64,000 bases of DNA from positions 42,375,990 through 42,439,989 of the forward strand of contig JAZBQD010000014.1 of assembly GCA_036583965.1 (NCBI GenBank), read 5' to 3'. This DNA comes from Prunella strophiata (lineage: Eukaryota > Chordata > Aves > Passeriformes > Prunellidae). The position numbers and the translations under genes are program-made. The notes under the pieces were generated by a model that saw only the letters and a list, made by a program, of their open reading frames with translations, searched no databases and was not told where the DNA came from. Shown one piece after another: positions 49,901 to 59,789 of the stretch. Position 1 is the first letter of the stretch; every line of letters begins with the position of its first letter.

Positions 49901-50670
49901 AAGCTTTCAGAGCTGACAGTGCAGTCCTCCCTGTGCAGTGAATGTAACCCTTAGCTTCCCTACCAAGACTTTTGTCGAATGGTAGATGGCATGAAATAAA
50001 TTAGTACAGTATCAACACAAGAGCTGAGCTGCTTGCTAGGTGTGCCTTAGTCATTCTTCATAGAGCTTTTGGGTTTTTTTATGCACTGTAGGCTGCACAC
50101 TGTAGGTGCTGCTGGCACCTTGGGTGTCTTGTGGCAAAGTTAAGTTCAGTTTGCCTTATAACTGGTGAATAAGTTTGCACAGTCATTGCTGTGTCTGATC
50201 AACAGCTGCGCATCTGATCATCCACTGATGGCCACTGGAAAATGTCCCTTTGTCTACTACTGCACTTCACTATCAACAAGCCTGTGTTATAGAGTGACAG
50301 GAACTGCTACATGCTAGCACTGCTGGGTAGTTAATTCATTACTTTTCTAACATCTTAAATGCTGACTATCTTTGAGCAGCCGTTTCAATAACAGTCTCAC
50401 TGTGCATGCTATCACTGTCCATGTAGCCATGCCAGCACTTCTTCTAAAGTGTGAGTTTAGATGTCTGATGTGTCACTTTACCTTGTTTCTGTTCTTTAAA
50501 ACGACCACTTTTCATTTAAAAAAGAAAAAAAGCTGTGGCAGTATTACATACTAAATCTTAAATGGTATTATTTGAGGATATCTGTTATGCTGCAGAAGGC
50601 CCTTTTATGTTCTTAAATATGTTCAGATAAATGGTTATTATCAAATCTTAATGTCTTCTGTTTTTATTAG
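46902..50670 (+). other. SCAF11: SCAF11 intron 10, with an unexplained 179-codon ORF
   Basis: A 3.8-kb AT-rich intron. It contains an open frame at 47236-47775 on the + strand (179 codons, starting MNGIFQRYIVQ) that is long for such composition but matches no family I know and has no clear splice sites or promoter. No other feature is supported. Confidence 0.6.
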
Positions 50671-53164
50671 AATCTTTAGGCAAAGGATATGCTGTTGCAT
50701 GTACCCAAGAAGGAGAATGAGAAAAAGGAAGCTTCTGGTTCATCTGGCACTAGAGGAAGTAGGAGGAAATCAGTTGCTACTACTCCTACGAGAAGGTCTG
50801 CACGAAACAGCAAAAACGAGGCTCTGACTCAGTCTCGGAGCTCCCCTCGATCAAGCAGTTCTGCTTGCAGTGCCCCTGAAAGCAATAACCCATCTCTGAA
50901 TAAAACTCACTCAGAGGCAGAGAATGCTCCTCCGAAACGCAAGTCTAAAAGAGCAGTTAAACAAACACCTGCAGTTAAAAAGAAACTGAGAAGTTCTACA
51001 CGTTCTGAAAAATCATCCCTGTGGCTCAGTGGAGGATGATGACATTGCTGAGCCTGAAGCAGTCTTAACTTTAGATAAAGACCACCAGTCAGATAATGAA
51101 AGCAACAGTGCAAACCTCCCACAGAAGAATAATGTAGAAACAGAATCAGCTAATGGATTGGAAAGCTGTAGTGAGCATGCAGAAATTGAGGAAACTACAG
51201 GAGAATGTGACAGAGATGAAGACACTTCAGGCAATGCAGATGGTAGTTTTTCTCTTCAAGAACCCCCGATACTAACTTTAAGAAGTGAAAGTCAGGAATG
51301 TAAAGTAAAAGATGTTACTGAAAAAAATGCAGATCTTGCCAGTCAGGAAAATTGTGAAAATACTCTTGAACAAGTGGAAACAGTAGCTAGTCCCAAAGAT
51401 GATGTATGCGACCATGCAACTTCTGAAAAAGTAGATCAGACATCATGTAGTCCTCAAAAAGAATTAATGGAGAACATAGAAACTTTGACAAAAGTAGATC
51501 AACCCATAGCTAGTCCAGAAAATGAATTGTTGGAACATTTGGAACCTCTGGGAAAAGATCAGCCATTGGAGAGCCCCAGAAGTGAATTGCCTGAGCATCC
51601 TGAAGCCATGGAAACAGATAATTCTGAGACTGATCTAAAACCAGTAGTAGACTGTGCAAATACAAAACCTGTTCAAGATGAAGAACCAGATGCATTAATA
51701 CACAGTATTTCCATGGACAGTACATCAGAACAGCCTTAAAAGAGAACACCATTTCAGGAAGTGAAGAGGGTGGAACTTCAGAGTCACTCCCAGTAAATGC
51801 TGAACATAAACATTTTGGTGAAGATAACAATGAAATGATACCGATGGACTGTGACTCATTTTGCAGTGACCAGAATGAACCTAAGATTGAGCAGTTACCA
51901 CCACCTGAAAGTACAGAGCAAGAAGTGAACTCCTTACAGTGTAACGTGGGAAACTCTGTATCAGGTTCTGATGAAAAAGATGAAACTGTTCCTCAAGCAA
52001 GAGAGTGCCAGCCAGAGCTCAAAAAAGAGAAAAAGGCTCGAACTAGAAGATCTAGATTTCACTCTCCATCAACAACGTGGTCTCCTTCTGGGAGAGAGGG
52101 CAGGAAATCTCAATCACCATCCCCTAAAAGGGAGACAACTGGAGACAGGAGGTCACGATCACCCAAGAAGGTAATTGTGAAGGAGGGAAGGAGATCCTTA
52201 TCTTGTTCTCCAAAGAGAGACACACTCAGAGATGAGAAAAAACCACCATCTCGATCTCCCAAAAGGGAAACTGTCAGGGAAAGCAGGAGATCATCTTCTC
52301 GATCACGAACTAGGGATTCATCTCCAAGGCGAAAATCTAGGTCTCGAAGCAGTGATAGAGATAATCAAAGAAGAGATCGTGACAGAGGAAGAAGAAATAG
52401 GAGGTGGTCTAGGTCACAGTCACGCTCTAGATCAAGATCACGATCTAGGACTAGAAATAAAGGTTCTTCATTCACTAGAAATGAGAGGGAAAGTCATTCA
52501 CCTCGATGGAAAGAAAGATGGGCAAATGACAGCTGGAGAAGTCCCAGAGGAAATGATCGATACAGGAGAAGTGATCAAGAGAAACAGAATGAAAATCTTA
52601 AAAAAGAGAAGGACAATAGTACAGAAAAAAGCAATGATGATCAGTGTTCTTCAGATAAGCAGAGGAATGATTGTCCAGACTGGGTAATGGAGAGGATAAA
52701 CTCTGTTCCTGAAGGCAGGAACAGAGAGAGAGAGAAACCACATTGGGAAGAGGGCAGGCATGATAATGCAGGACAGTCTTGGAATAAAAACTTTGGTTCG
52801 GGTTGGATTCCGAATCGAGGGAGAGGTCAGCGTGGCCGAGGTGGCCGTGGCCGAGGCGGTTTCATGTATGGAGACCAGAGTGAAAGTCACTGGCAAAACA
52901 GAAAACCTCTCTCAGGGAACTCAGATGGTTCTGGGAATGAAGCTTCAAGGTTCTCAGAACAGCAGCCATGCAAGCGTAAGAATGAGCAAGAGTATTCGTT
53001 CGATACACCCGCTGACAGGTCTGGGTGGACATCTGCGTCCAGCTGGGCTGTGAGGAAGACTTTACCTGCTGATGTGCAGAATTATTATTCGAGAAGGGGA
53101 CGCAATTCATCAAGCCCACAGTCTGGATGGGGAATGAGACAAGAAGAGGAGACATCTGAACAAG
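50671..53164 (+). CDS. SCAF11: SCAF11 exon 11, large exon with three frameshifts
   Basis: This 2,494-bp exon encodes about 830 residues, over half the protein. It opens ESLGKGYAVACTQEGE (human SCKGYALAHTQEGE). Next come a Ser/Thr/Arg-rich basic stretch (RGSRRKSVATTPTRRSARN), a long acidic region with repeated SPxxELxEH-like units, and the EDNNEMIPMDCDSFCSDQNE landmark near 51825. An RS-rich region (about residues 725-870, 52030-52460, with KSRSRSSDRD- and SRSRSRSRSR-type runs) follows, then an RGG/RGRG box (about 52813-52860) and the conserved SFDTPADRSGWTSASSWAVR and YYSRRGRNSS motifs. RS regions of this sort bind SR proteins; RGG boxes bind RNA. The reading frame changes at 50718, about 51014-51028 and about 51731-51736. 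As written, translation stops at 50718-50720 after about 288 residues. Acceptor TTATTAG; donor GTATTA at 53165. A second AG at 50678-50679 could give a form three codons shorter. Confidence 0.93.
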
Positions 53165-54202
53165 GTATTAGTGGTTTTGAAGTATAATGATGCAGTAGCT
53201 GAGCAAAATCCTATCACATTGTCCTGTGATCTGATCTGCTAAGTTCTTTAAAAAATTCTTTGGGGTGAATCCATATTCTTTTTGCAATATTGAGGGGTAA
53301 AGGTGGGGTTTGGTGATTTCTTGTATTTTGATGGCTTCTTGGTTTTGCATAAAGCCCAAGTTCAGTTTTAAGGACTGTGCATCTGAAGAGTGCTGCTGAA
53401 GTAAATTGATTTGGCTGAAGAGAAAGCATATCTTCATAATTACTTTTAGCATCTGCACAATTTTAAAAAGGCTAATTCGTTTCAAAAAGGTGTGAATTTG
53501 CCTGTGCAGACCCAAATGGCAGATTTTAGAGATGACCAAGCAGCATTGATGTTTATCTTGCTCCTAGATAAGCATAGTCGTGTTTAAAGTGCTTTAAAAA
53601 AATCTAGGGTAATTTATAAATACAAAACCAGTGCCTTTGCTGTATTTCAGTTTTAAAATTCCTCCAAAATGTTAATATAAGTCTAAATCAGTTTGGAGGG
53701 GTTTTTATATCTAAAAGATAACTGCCATGACAGAAATAAACTTTTTGGTAGAAAGTAAGTTAACTGAACTGTGGATGAGATTGATTCTGAATAGTTAAGA
53801 AGTCATCCACAGATTATTAATACCCTGATTAATGATCTTTAAAGATAGATGTGAATTGAATTCAAGAACTGTGAAATCCATTTCTGAAGACAACTACACT
53901 TGAACTCTTGCACTATATCCTTGTTTTGCCTTTCATTTTTATCCATTTTCATCCCATATGCAAGCAGTTTTCTCCCTCTTCTGAGAGGTAATTGCATCAG
54001 TGGCTTCCTAGTTTTGAGGCAACATTGTTACCCTTCTCTCTGCAGCAGGGAAAACTAACCAAACCTGTAACTGAAACCATTTTGTAATTCAAATACTTTT
54101 CCAGTGTAGTTCAGGAGCAGTCATGCTGTTACTCACTCGTGGAAGCTGAGAATAGTACAACAATCTCTGATAACTGGATAAAACAGGCTAGGTTGCCATC
54201 AT

Positions 54203-54305
54203 GACATGGTCCTCCAGGGCAACCTGCTTGTGCTGACCCTGCTTGAGCAGGGAGGCTGGACCAGAGAGTCTCAATAGGTCCCTTCCAACCTCAGTGATTC
54301 TGTTA
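54203..54305 (+). mobile_element. CR1 LINE 3'-end fragment
   Basis: GCTGACCCTGCTTGAGCAGG, then GAGGCTGGACC, GGTCCCTTCCAACCTCAGTG and a final ATTCTGTTAT mark the last ~100 bp of CR1, sense orientation, in intron 11. Confidence 0.9.
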
Positions 54306-54778
54306 TCCCATTATCTTTAAAAATGAGGATTTGTGCTGACATATAAGGCCTTAGATTGTGATCCCTGTGAATAAGATGACAGAGTTCCTCAAGGAAGGGA
54401 TTCTGAGAACATCTAAATTGCAGCCTATCAATCATTTCACCAAACTAATTTATTGACTTCTGGAAGGCTTGCTGCTTGTGTCTAGATTTTAATTTTTTGG
54501 CTTCTGTTGAAGAGAAGATGGGATATCAAAGTAATTTATTTAAGAAGTGCTACCTGCTACCCCAAGAGGTTATTTTTACTTCTAGGTTTTACCTGTTGTA
54601 CCATTATGGGGTTTTTGAACAACTCTTTCAGAATATGAATATCTCTTAAATGGTTTGAGGATGACTTATTGCTCAGTGTGAAAAATCCCAGCAGAGTATT
54701 TCTGTAATTACCAGAACTGTATAGTGAGCGTGTATGAATCAGGAGCAGAGTCTTGCTGATGTGGAAATGTGTGACTAA

Positions 54779-54834
54779 CCTTCTGCAATTGCAGAAGGTT
54801 AAATTTACTGGGTAAATTTACTGGGTAAATTATG
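54779..54834. repeat. 20-bp palindrome followed by a 13-bp tandem repeat
   Basis: CCTTCTGCAATTGCAGAAGG (54779-54798) is a perfect inverted repeat. Right after it the unit GTAAATTTACTGG (first copy with one extra base) occurs twice and a third partial copy follows. It could form a small hairpin; function unknown. Confidence 0.8.
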
Positions 54835-55154
54835 TTGTCTTCCTGCTCTTTGGTGAAGAATTGCAGTTTCATTGTGATGAAATAATTTATTTGATTTGTT
54901 ATGGGAACAAGTATAGAAAACAAATTCAAAACACAGGCTTTCATAGTAACCTACATTTTTTAAACTTGGAAACTGGCATTTGGTTTTATGGCATGTGTGG
55001 CAGTCAGTGCTGTGCAATATCTTGAAAATACTCAGATTGTAGAAAGCTTTTTGATAATCCATCCTTAATTAAGAGTTTAGACACCTGGCTCCCATTTTGA
55101 TTTATGAAGTACAGAATTTCTTCTTGATATACTGTCTGGTTTTTGTTTTGGCAG

Positions 55155-55498
55155 ATTCAAACCTCAAAGACCAAGGCAACCAGCAAAATGATGGTTCTCA
55201 GTTACCAATAAATATGATGCAGCAACAAATGAATGTAATGCCACAAGTGAATGCACAGCACCAACCTATGAATATCTTCCCATATCCAGTGGGTGTCCAT
55301 CCTCCCTTGATGAATATGCAACGAAATCCTTTCAACATCCACCCTCCAATGCCCATGCATCTCCCTACCGGAGTGCCACTCATACAGGTAGCTGCTCCCA
55401 CAAATATTTCTCAGGGATTACCTCCGCCTCCACCTCCACCCCCACCATCTCAACAAGTCAACTACATTGCTTCACAGCAAGATGGAAAACAATTGCAG
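55155..55498 (+). CDS. SCAF11: SCAF11 exon 12, Met/Pro-rich
   Basis: Residues 1104-1218. DSNLKDQGNQQNDGSQLPIN, the Met/Gln-rich NMMQQQMNVMPQ stretch, MNIFPYPVGVHPPLMN, and nine consecutive prolines (about P1193-P1201, 55421-55447) followed by SQQVNYIASQQDGKQLQ all match human closely. Such proline runs bind SH3, WW or profilin-type partners; no partner is inferred here. Acceptor GGCAG, donor GTATGC, phase 0 at the end. Confidence 0.95.
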
Positions 55499-57944
55499 GT
55501 ATGCTTTATCAGAAGCCATGGCAAGAACAGTGGTGAAATAATACCAGTTAAGGATTCTTTATCTTGAATACCATAAATTTATACTTGCAGTTTCTTTCTC
55601 TCTTGCCTGTTTTCTTCCACCCTGCACCAAATTTGAAGTGGAAGCATCCATGAGCATATGGGTTGTGGCTTTTAAAAAATAACAACATACAGCATCATAA
55701 CCAGGTTTCTGTGGTAATGGTACACTGAAAAATTTCATCAGTGTTGTCCATGATCTTTTTTATCTTAGAAGTGACCTGCTTCCAAAACTAAATCTTCCCC
55801 TTTCAAACCTGATTTTTAAGCATTTTAGGAAATGCTTGAATACCGTTTCAGCAGCATGTAGGAAGTGATCTGAACTCCTGTGTTGCAGTTCTCATCCCAT
55901 GGGGGTCTATCAACAGAGGAGAATTACCAAGTACTACATGACACCCATTTGTTCCACACTTCCATTCTCCAGCTGTCACCATCTCAGTGGCTTCCCCACA
56001 CACACATTTTTTATTCTGTTTAACCTTTGAGCCTTTTTATTAATAATTTCTGAGGCCTCTTTGGTGTTTTTTACTTCTCCCTTCTTAGCCAATTCTCCTG
56101 GTTTTGCATGCCCTGTTTGAGACCTAACTCCCACTTTATTTCTCCAGTTCCAAAAAGACTCTGCCATGCTTAGGGCAGGTCAGACCATCTTTTTATGACT
56201 CTCAAGAAATCTTTAAAACAACTCTTATATATGTGAGCTCCTCCTGTAGCTGGCTGTTTATATTAAGAGCTTTTGTATCAAGGAAAAGAATATGAACAAC
56301 TTGGAGGAGAACCCATGGCCCTGCAAGAAGATGTAATGCTGCATTTATGATAAGTAAAGGGCTCTTCAGGAGTTGACTGGGGTTTGTGCTTTTCTTTTGC
56401 TGCTGCCTGTTCTAACCTAAACCACTTTCCCCTACATTCCAGGTTGAAAAAGTGAGCAAATGATTTCTAACCTCTGTTTTCATGCATCATTTCTAAAGAT
56501 CTGAAGTGAACTGATAAATGGCCTACACTCTTCTCACTTTTCACTGCTGTCATCTGTTTTTAGTCATTAACTTAGAACAAGGAGAGTTGAGTGCTGTGGG
56601 AAATACTGAGTGGGGTTACAGGCCATATGAAATAACTTAATACACTGCAAAGTAAACCAGCAAGGTACTGCTAGAACTAAAATGCTGGTAGATTGCTTGT
56701 TGATTTAATTAATGCCTCCTGTCTTAATTAAAAATATTTTCCACAATTAGAAATCCAGTAGATTTAACCTCCAAAAATGTAAGAAGTCAGAACATAGGCT
56801 TCAAACCTCTGAAATGAGTACCTAGTGCAGCAATAAATATGTTTCTGTAAAGATTGTGTATTGCTGCAAAACACAGTTATCTGTTGTAAATCCCATGTTA
56901 CACTTGTTACTCTTACCTGCTTTTGTGGACTGGTGTCCATGAACCTGAATGCTCTTGCAGCTGCTGCTGCTTTTTCTTTGAGCTTTCATTCAACAAACCC
57001 TCAGTGGTAGCACAATAGAAATGACTGAATACTGCAGGACACCACCTGTCCTTCCTGTTGAAAGGAAAATGAAGAGAGCACACTGGTGAGCGTTAGCATG
57101 CTGATTATAACAGCTCCATTTCTATGTCCTTTCCAAAGAGCTCAGATCCCTGTTTCATTATTTTCCATCTAGATAAAGGCAGATGTGTAAAGAGTAATGG
57201 TGATGACCTGCAGAAAAGCAGTGTTTAGTGTAGCCTGCCAGAAACATGTCAGGAGGATGTTCTGAGCTTTTGCTAAAAATGGCCTCTATCTGAAGCCTGA
57301 GAGCTACTTAATTTCTCAGTTCCAAAGTATGTACAGTGCCTTTTGGTGATGTTTGGAAATGGCCAGAAAATGGCTTTTCCTGAAAAACAGATCCTGGTAC
57401 TTCAGCCAGCATTTCATCTCTTGCCTGTGTATTTATATTTGCAAGTTCAAGCTGATAACAAACATGAAAATAAATGTTTTCAAAGCAGCACCATCATGAT
57501 GCAGGAATGCAAGTGTGGCTTTGGGTGGTACCTTTTGCATGTGTGTTTAGGTGCTGATTTTTTTTAGAAAATGTCTACTTATCACAGCCCTGTTTTGTAA
57601 ATCAGATTGATTCTGCAGCCATAAACTTCCTTCCCCCTATACTAACACCTTCTGTGCCTGTTTGCAGGGTATTTTATTACTGGGATCAGAGCTAGAAAAT
57701 GGCAACCATTGTGGTGACATGGAAGATGCTTTAGTTTTCAAGCTTTTCTTTTTGTTTTTTTTTTTTTCTTTGAGTAGATCTAATGTAATGTGTGTACCTT
57801 CCATAATAATGGGCAATGTGGAGATTAGGTAATGAACCAAAGCATGCAGTATTTGTGCTCGTTCTAGAGCAGCTGAGACTCCTAGAAAGACACACTGCCA
57901 AATAAAAGAATGACATATTAACTACTGATAACTTTTTAAAACAG
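55499..57944 (+). other. SCAF11: SCAF11 intron 12
   Basis: A 2.4-kb intron, with a T-rich stretch near 57750-57770. I see no supported internal gene or repeat family. Confidence 0.7.
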
Positions 57945-58163
57945 GGTATTCCAAATGCTTCTCATGTAAGTAACAGCATGAGTGCTCCAGCTTTGCCTGC
58001 TCCAGCAGCAGTCCTGGGAAACGTGGGAACAGTTCAGGGACCAAATTCGGGTAATGCAACGTCATCAGGTCACATGAAGAGCTCTAATGCAGCTGTAAAA
58101 TTGGGAGAAAACAAAGCAAGTGTAACAGTGGAAGCCAGTGCAGATAGCTCGAAGAAGGACCAG
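57945..58163 (+). CDS. SCAF11: SCAF11 exon 13 (ends at a GC donor)
   Basis: Residues 1219-1291. It begins GIPNASHVSNSMSAPALPAP and ends VEASADSSKKDQ, matching human throughout (human GIPSSSHVSNNMSTPVLPAP). The exon must end after CAG at 58163 to keep both frame and alignment with exon 14. The intron then starts GCAAGT rather than GT. Confidence 0.93.
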
Positions 58164-58547
58164 GCAAGTTCAAAGTTCAGCATATATTTTATATACACTG
58201 TTTATATATTTACATTAAAACATATAAAATTTAATTTTTATATAAATGCATTTTGATGTTCTAAAAAATAGCAAGTTATGACAATAACCCCTCAGTGTAA
58301 TGTACTCCATATCATCATGTATGATATTTTTGTGGCAGCCATAGGACACAGATTAGCCTCTGACTCTTTTCAATGGAGTCTTCCTTATAGCAGCACTATT
58401 ATAAATATTACTTGAAATGTGTGTATGTGTGTGGGGGGCTGGTTTTCTAATCTTCTGTAGCAACCTTTTTCCTGTAAAGTTTTAACTTGTGATTGATAAA
58501 GATACATAGGCAGTGAAATATAACACTCAAGTTTGTTGTCGCTTCAG
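58164..58547 (+). other. SCAF11: SCAF11 intron 13, GC-AG type
   Basis: A 384-bp intron with donor CAG|GCAAGT and acceptor GCTTCAG. The nearest GT (GTTC at 58168) would add four bases and break the frame. GC-AG introns with an otherwise perfect donor consensus are a known minor class handled by the U2-type spliceosome. Confidence 0.85.
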
Positions 58548-58667
58548 AAATTGTTAATTCAAGAAAAAGCAGCACAAGAGGTCAAGCTGGCGATTAAACC
58601 TTTCTACCAAAACAAAGATATCACTAAGGAGGAATACAAAGAAATTGTGCGGAAAGCTGTCGATAAA
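58548..58667 (+). CDS. SCAF11: SCAF11 exon 14, C-terminal domain part 1
   Basis: Residues 1292-1331. [20 protein letters not shown], then [20 protein letters not shown], is nearly identical to human. It forms an alpha-helical C-terminal domain that, from memory, resembles the C-terminus of PHRF1. Acceptor CTTCAG, donor GTAAGT, phase 0 at both ends. Confidence 0.96.
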
Positions 58668-59037
58668 GTAAGTTGGTCAAGTAATCCAAGCTGCACACAT
58701 TTCATCCTGGGGCAAGCTTTGGGGTGGGTTTCTCATTTTTGTGGGAACAGCTCATAGTTGCTGGAAAGGGGGAAGAGGAAGAAGCAAAAATACCTTTCTT
58801 CTTTCTCCATCCACAAGAGCTTTCTTTGGCTCCTCAGAACAGAGCCTGGTTATTGTGTGGAAGAATTGAATGGGAATTCAGAAGTATTTAGGAAGCAATT
58901 GGAAAGTATTAGGAGTTTTAAAATATGTTTTGCCTGGGGTGGAAGAATCAGCAGTGTCAGGAAATAAGTGAATAATGTGGGACTGTGGCAAATCAGTGGA
59001 AATGTTTCAAATGTTTTTGTTGTTTAAACTGTTGCAG

Positions 59038-59166
59038 GTTTGTCATAGCAAGAGCGGAGAGGTTAATTCTGCAAAAGTGGCAAATCTAGTGAAAGCCTAT
59101 GTAGACAAATACAAGCATTCACGGAAGAAGAATCCTGAAGAGGCAGTCTCCTGTGAAAGGAAATAG
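59038..59166 (+). CDS. SCAF11: SCAF11 exon 15, C-terminal domain part 2 and stop
   Basis: Residues 1332-1373. [20 protein letters not shown], then [15 protein letters not shown], matches human; the last ten residues diverge and the protein is a few residues shorter. TAG at 59164-59166. The domain continues directly from exon 14. Confidence 0.96.
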   Translation, partial: VCHSKSGEVNSAKVANLVKAYVDKYKHSRKKNPEEAVSCERK

Positions 59167-59785
59167 AATATGTTTTCATTTTGTAGTTTTATTCTATCTG
59201 CAAAGTGCAATTTCAATGTGAACTGTTAACTGAAAATTGTACATGACAGTGATTTGAATTTGGTTTTGATAAAACTATTTTTCAAGGTAGTGTATAATGT
59301 TTTGTTCTAAAGAAATATAGATCTGCAGGGCAACTTCTTTATTCCTTTTTAAAAACAGATTTCTAAAAAGAGTAAAGGTGTAAAGAAGAATCATTAGGAA
59401 TGTACGGTTGTGTGGATACTTAGATGTACAGCATTTTGACTTGAATAAGAGAGTGCATTAACTTAGAAACTTCAAGTATGTTGGGTTTGGAACAGGTATG
59501 TACAGTACATGTGATCAGTCAGATTAAAGTAAAATTTTTCTTTTGATTGCTCCCTAATTATAGCAAAAATTAAATAATTAATTGCCTTGACAAGTATTTC
59601 TAGTGTTAACTGGACAGGCTGAATGCAGGGGTCACAATGTGTATATTAAAAAAGCACATAGAGTTGTTTAAACACAACTGTTTAGATTTCAAAAAGAAAA
59701 GTCATAAACAGTAAAATGTGGTGCCCAAAAGCATGGGTGCTGCACAGCTGTTGTAACACCAAATAAAAATTATGCTGCTTGGTAT
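59167..59785 (+). other. SCAF11: SCAF11 3' UTR
   Basis: About 620 bp of AT-rich sequence from the stop to the expected cleavage site some 15-20 bp after AATAAA at 59762. A longer form using AATAAA at 60475 is possible. Confidence 0.65.
59762..59767 (+). terminator. SCAF11: Polyadenylation signal AATAAA
   Basis: A canonical hexamer followed within 20-50 bp by a GT-rich downstream element (TGGTATTGTTTGTGATGTTT), the expected layout for a cleavage site. It is the first such pairing after the stop codon. Confidence 0.7.
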
Positions 59786-59789
59786 TGTT

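Larger units (their letters stand above)
53165..55154 (+). other. SCAF11: SCAF11 intron 11
   Basis: A 2-kb intron with a CR1 3' end (54203-54305) and a small palindrome plus tandem repeat at 54779-54834. If this intron were retained, the frame would end at once (GISGFEV then stop at 53185). Confidence 0.8.
10260..59785 (+). other. SCAF11: SCAF11 gene, 15 exons (exon 1 non-coding)
   Basis: SCAF11 is a nuclear SR-related protein that binds SR proteins such as SRSF2 and the early spliceosome components U1-70K and U2AF65; it acts in pre-mRNA splicing. The exon model was built by joining open frames at GT/AG (once GC/AG) sites where the translation continues to match the human protein. Coding exons: 27591-27651, 28490-28644, 38295-38372, 40100-40194, 41229-41296, 41928-41983, 44357-44463, 45368-45457, 46795-46901, 50671-53164, 55155-55498, 57945-58163, 58548-58667, 59038-59166. 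The coding sum is 4,123 bases, one more than a multiple of three, because exon 11 carries three frameshifts. The corrected product is about 1,373 residues; the human protein is about 1,460. It shares its RING type and C-terminal domain with PHRF1, but the RS region, the proline run and the absence of a PHD finger favour SCAF11. The transcript start is approximate. Confidence 0.95.

Noticed and set aside
52232..52687. 151-codon frame overlapping exon 11
   Set aside because: It is a shadow of the SCAF11 RS-rich frame; the SCAF11 frame matches human and this one does not.
57190..57275. Possible C/D-box snoRNA in intron 12 (GTGATGA near 57202, CTGA near 57263)
   Set aside because: No terminal stem pairs next to the boxes and no convincing C'/D' boxes are present.
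27591..59166. The locus as a processed pseudogene because of the frameshifts
   Set aside because: Introns, splice sites, a CpG-island promoter and conserved exon ends are all present, so it is not a retrocopy.
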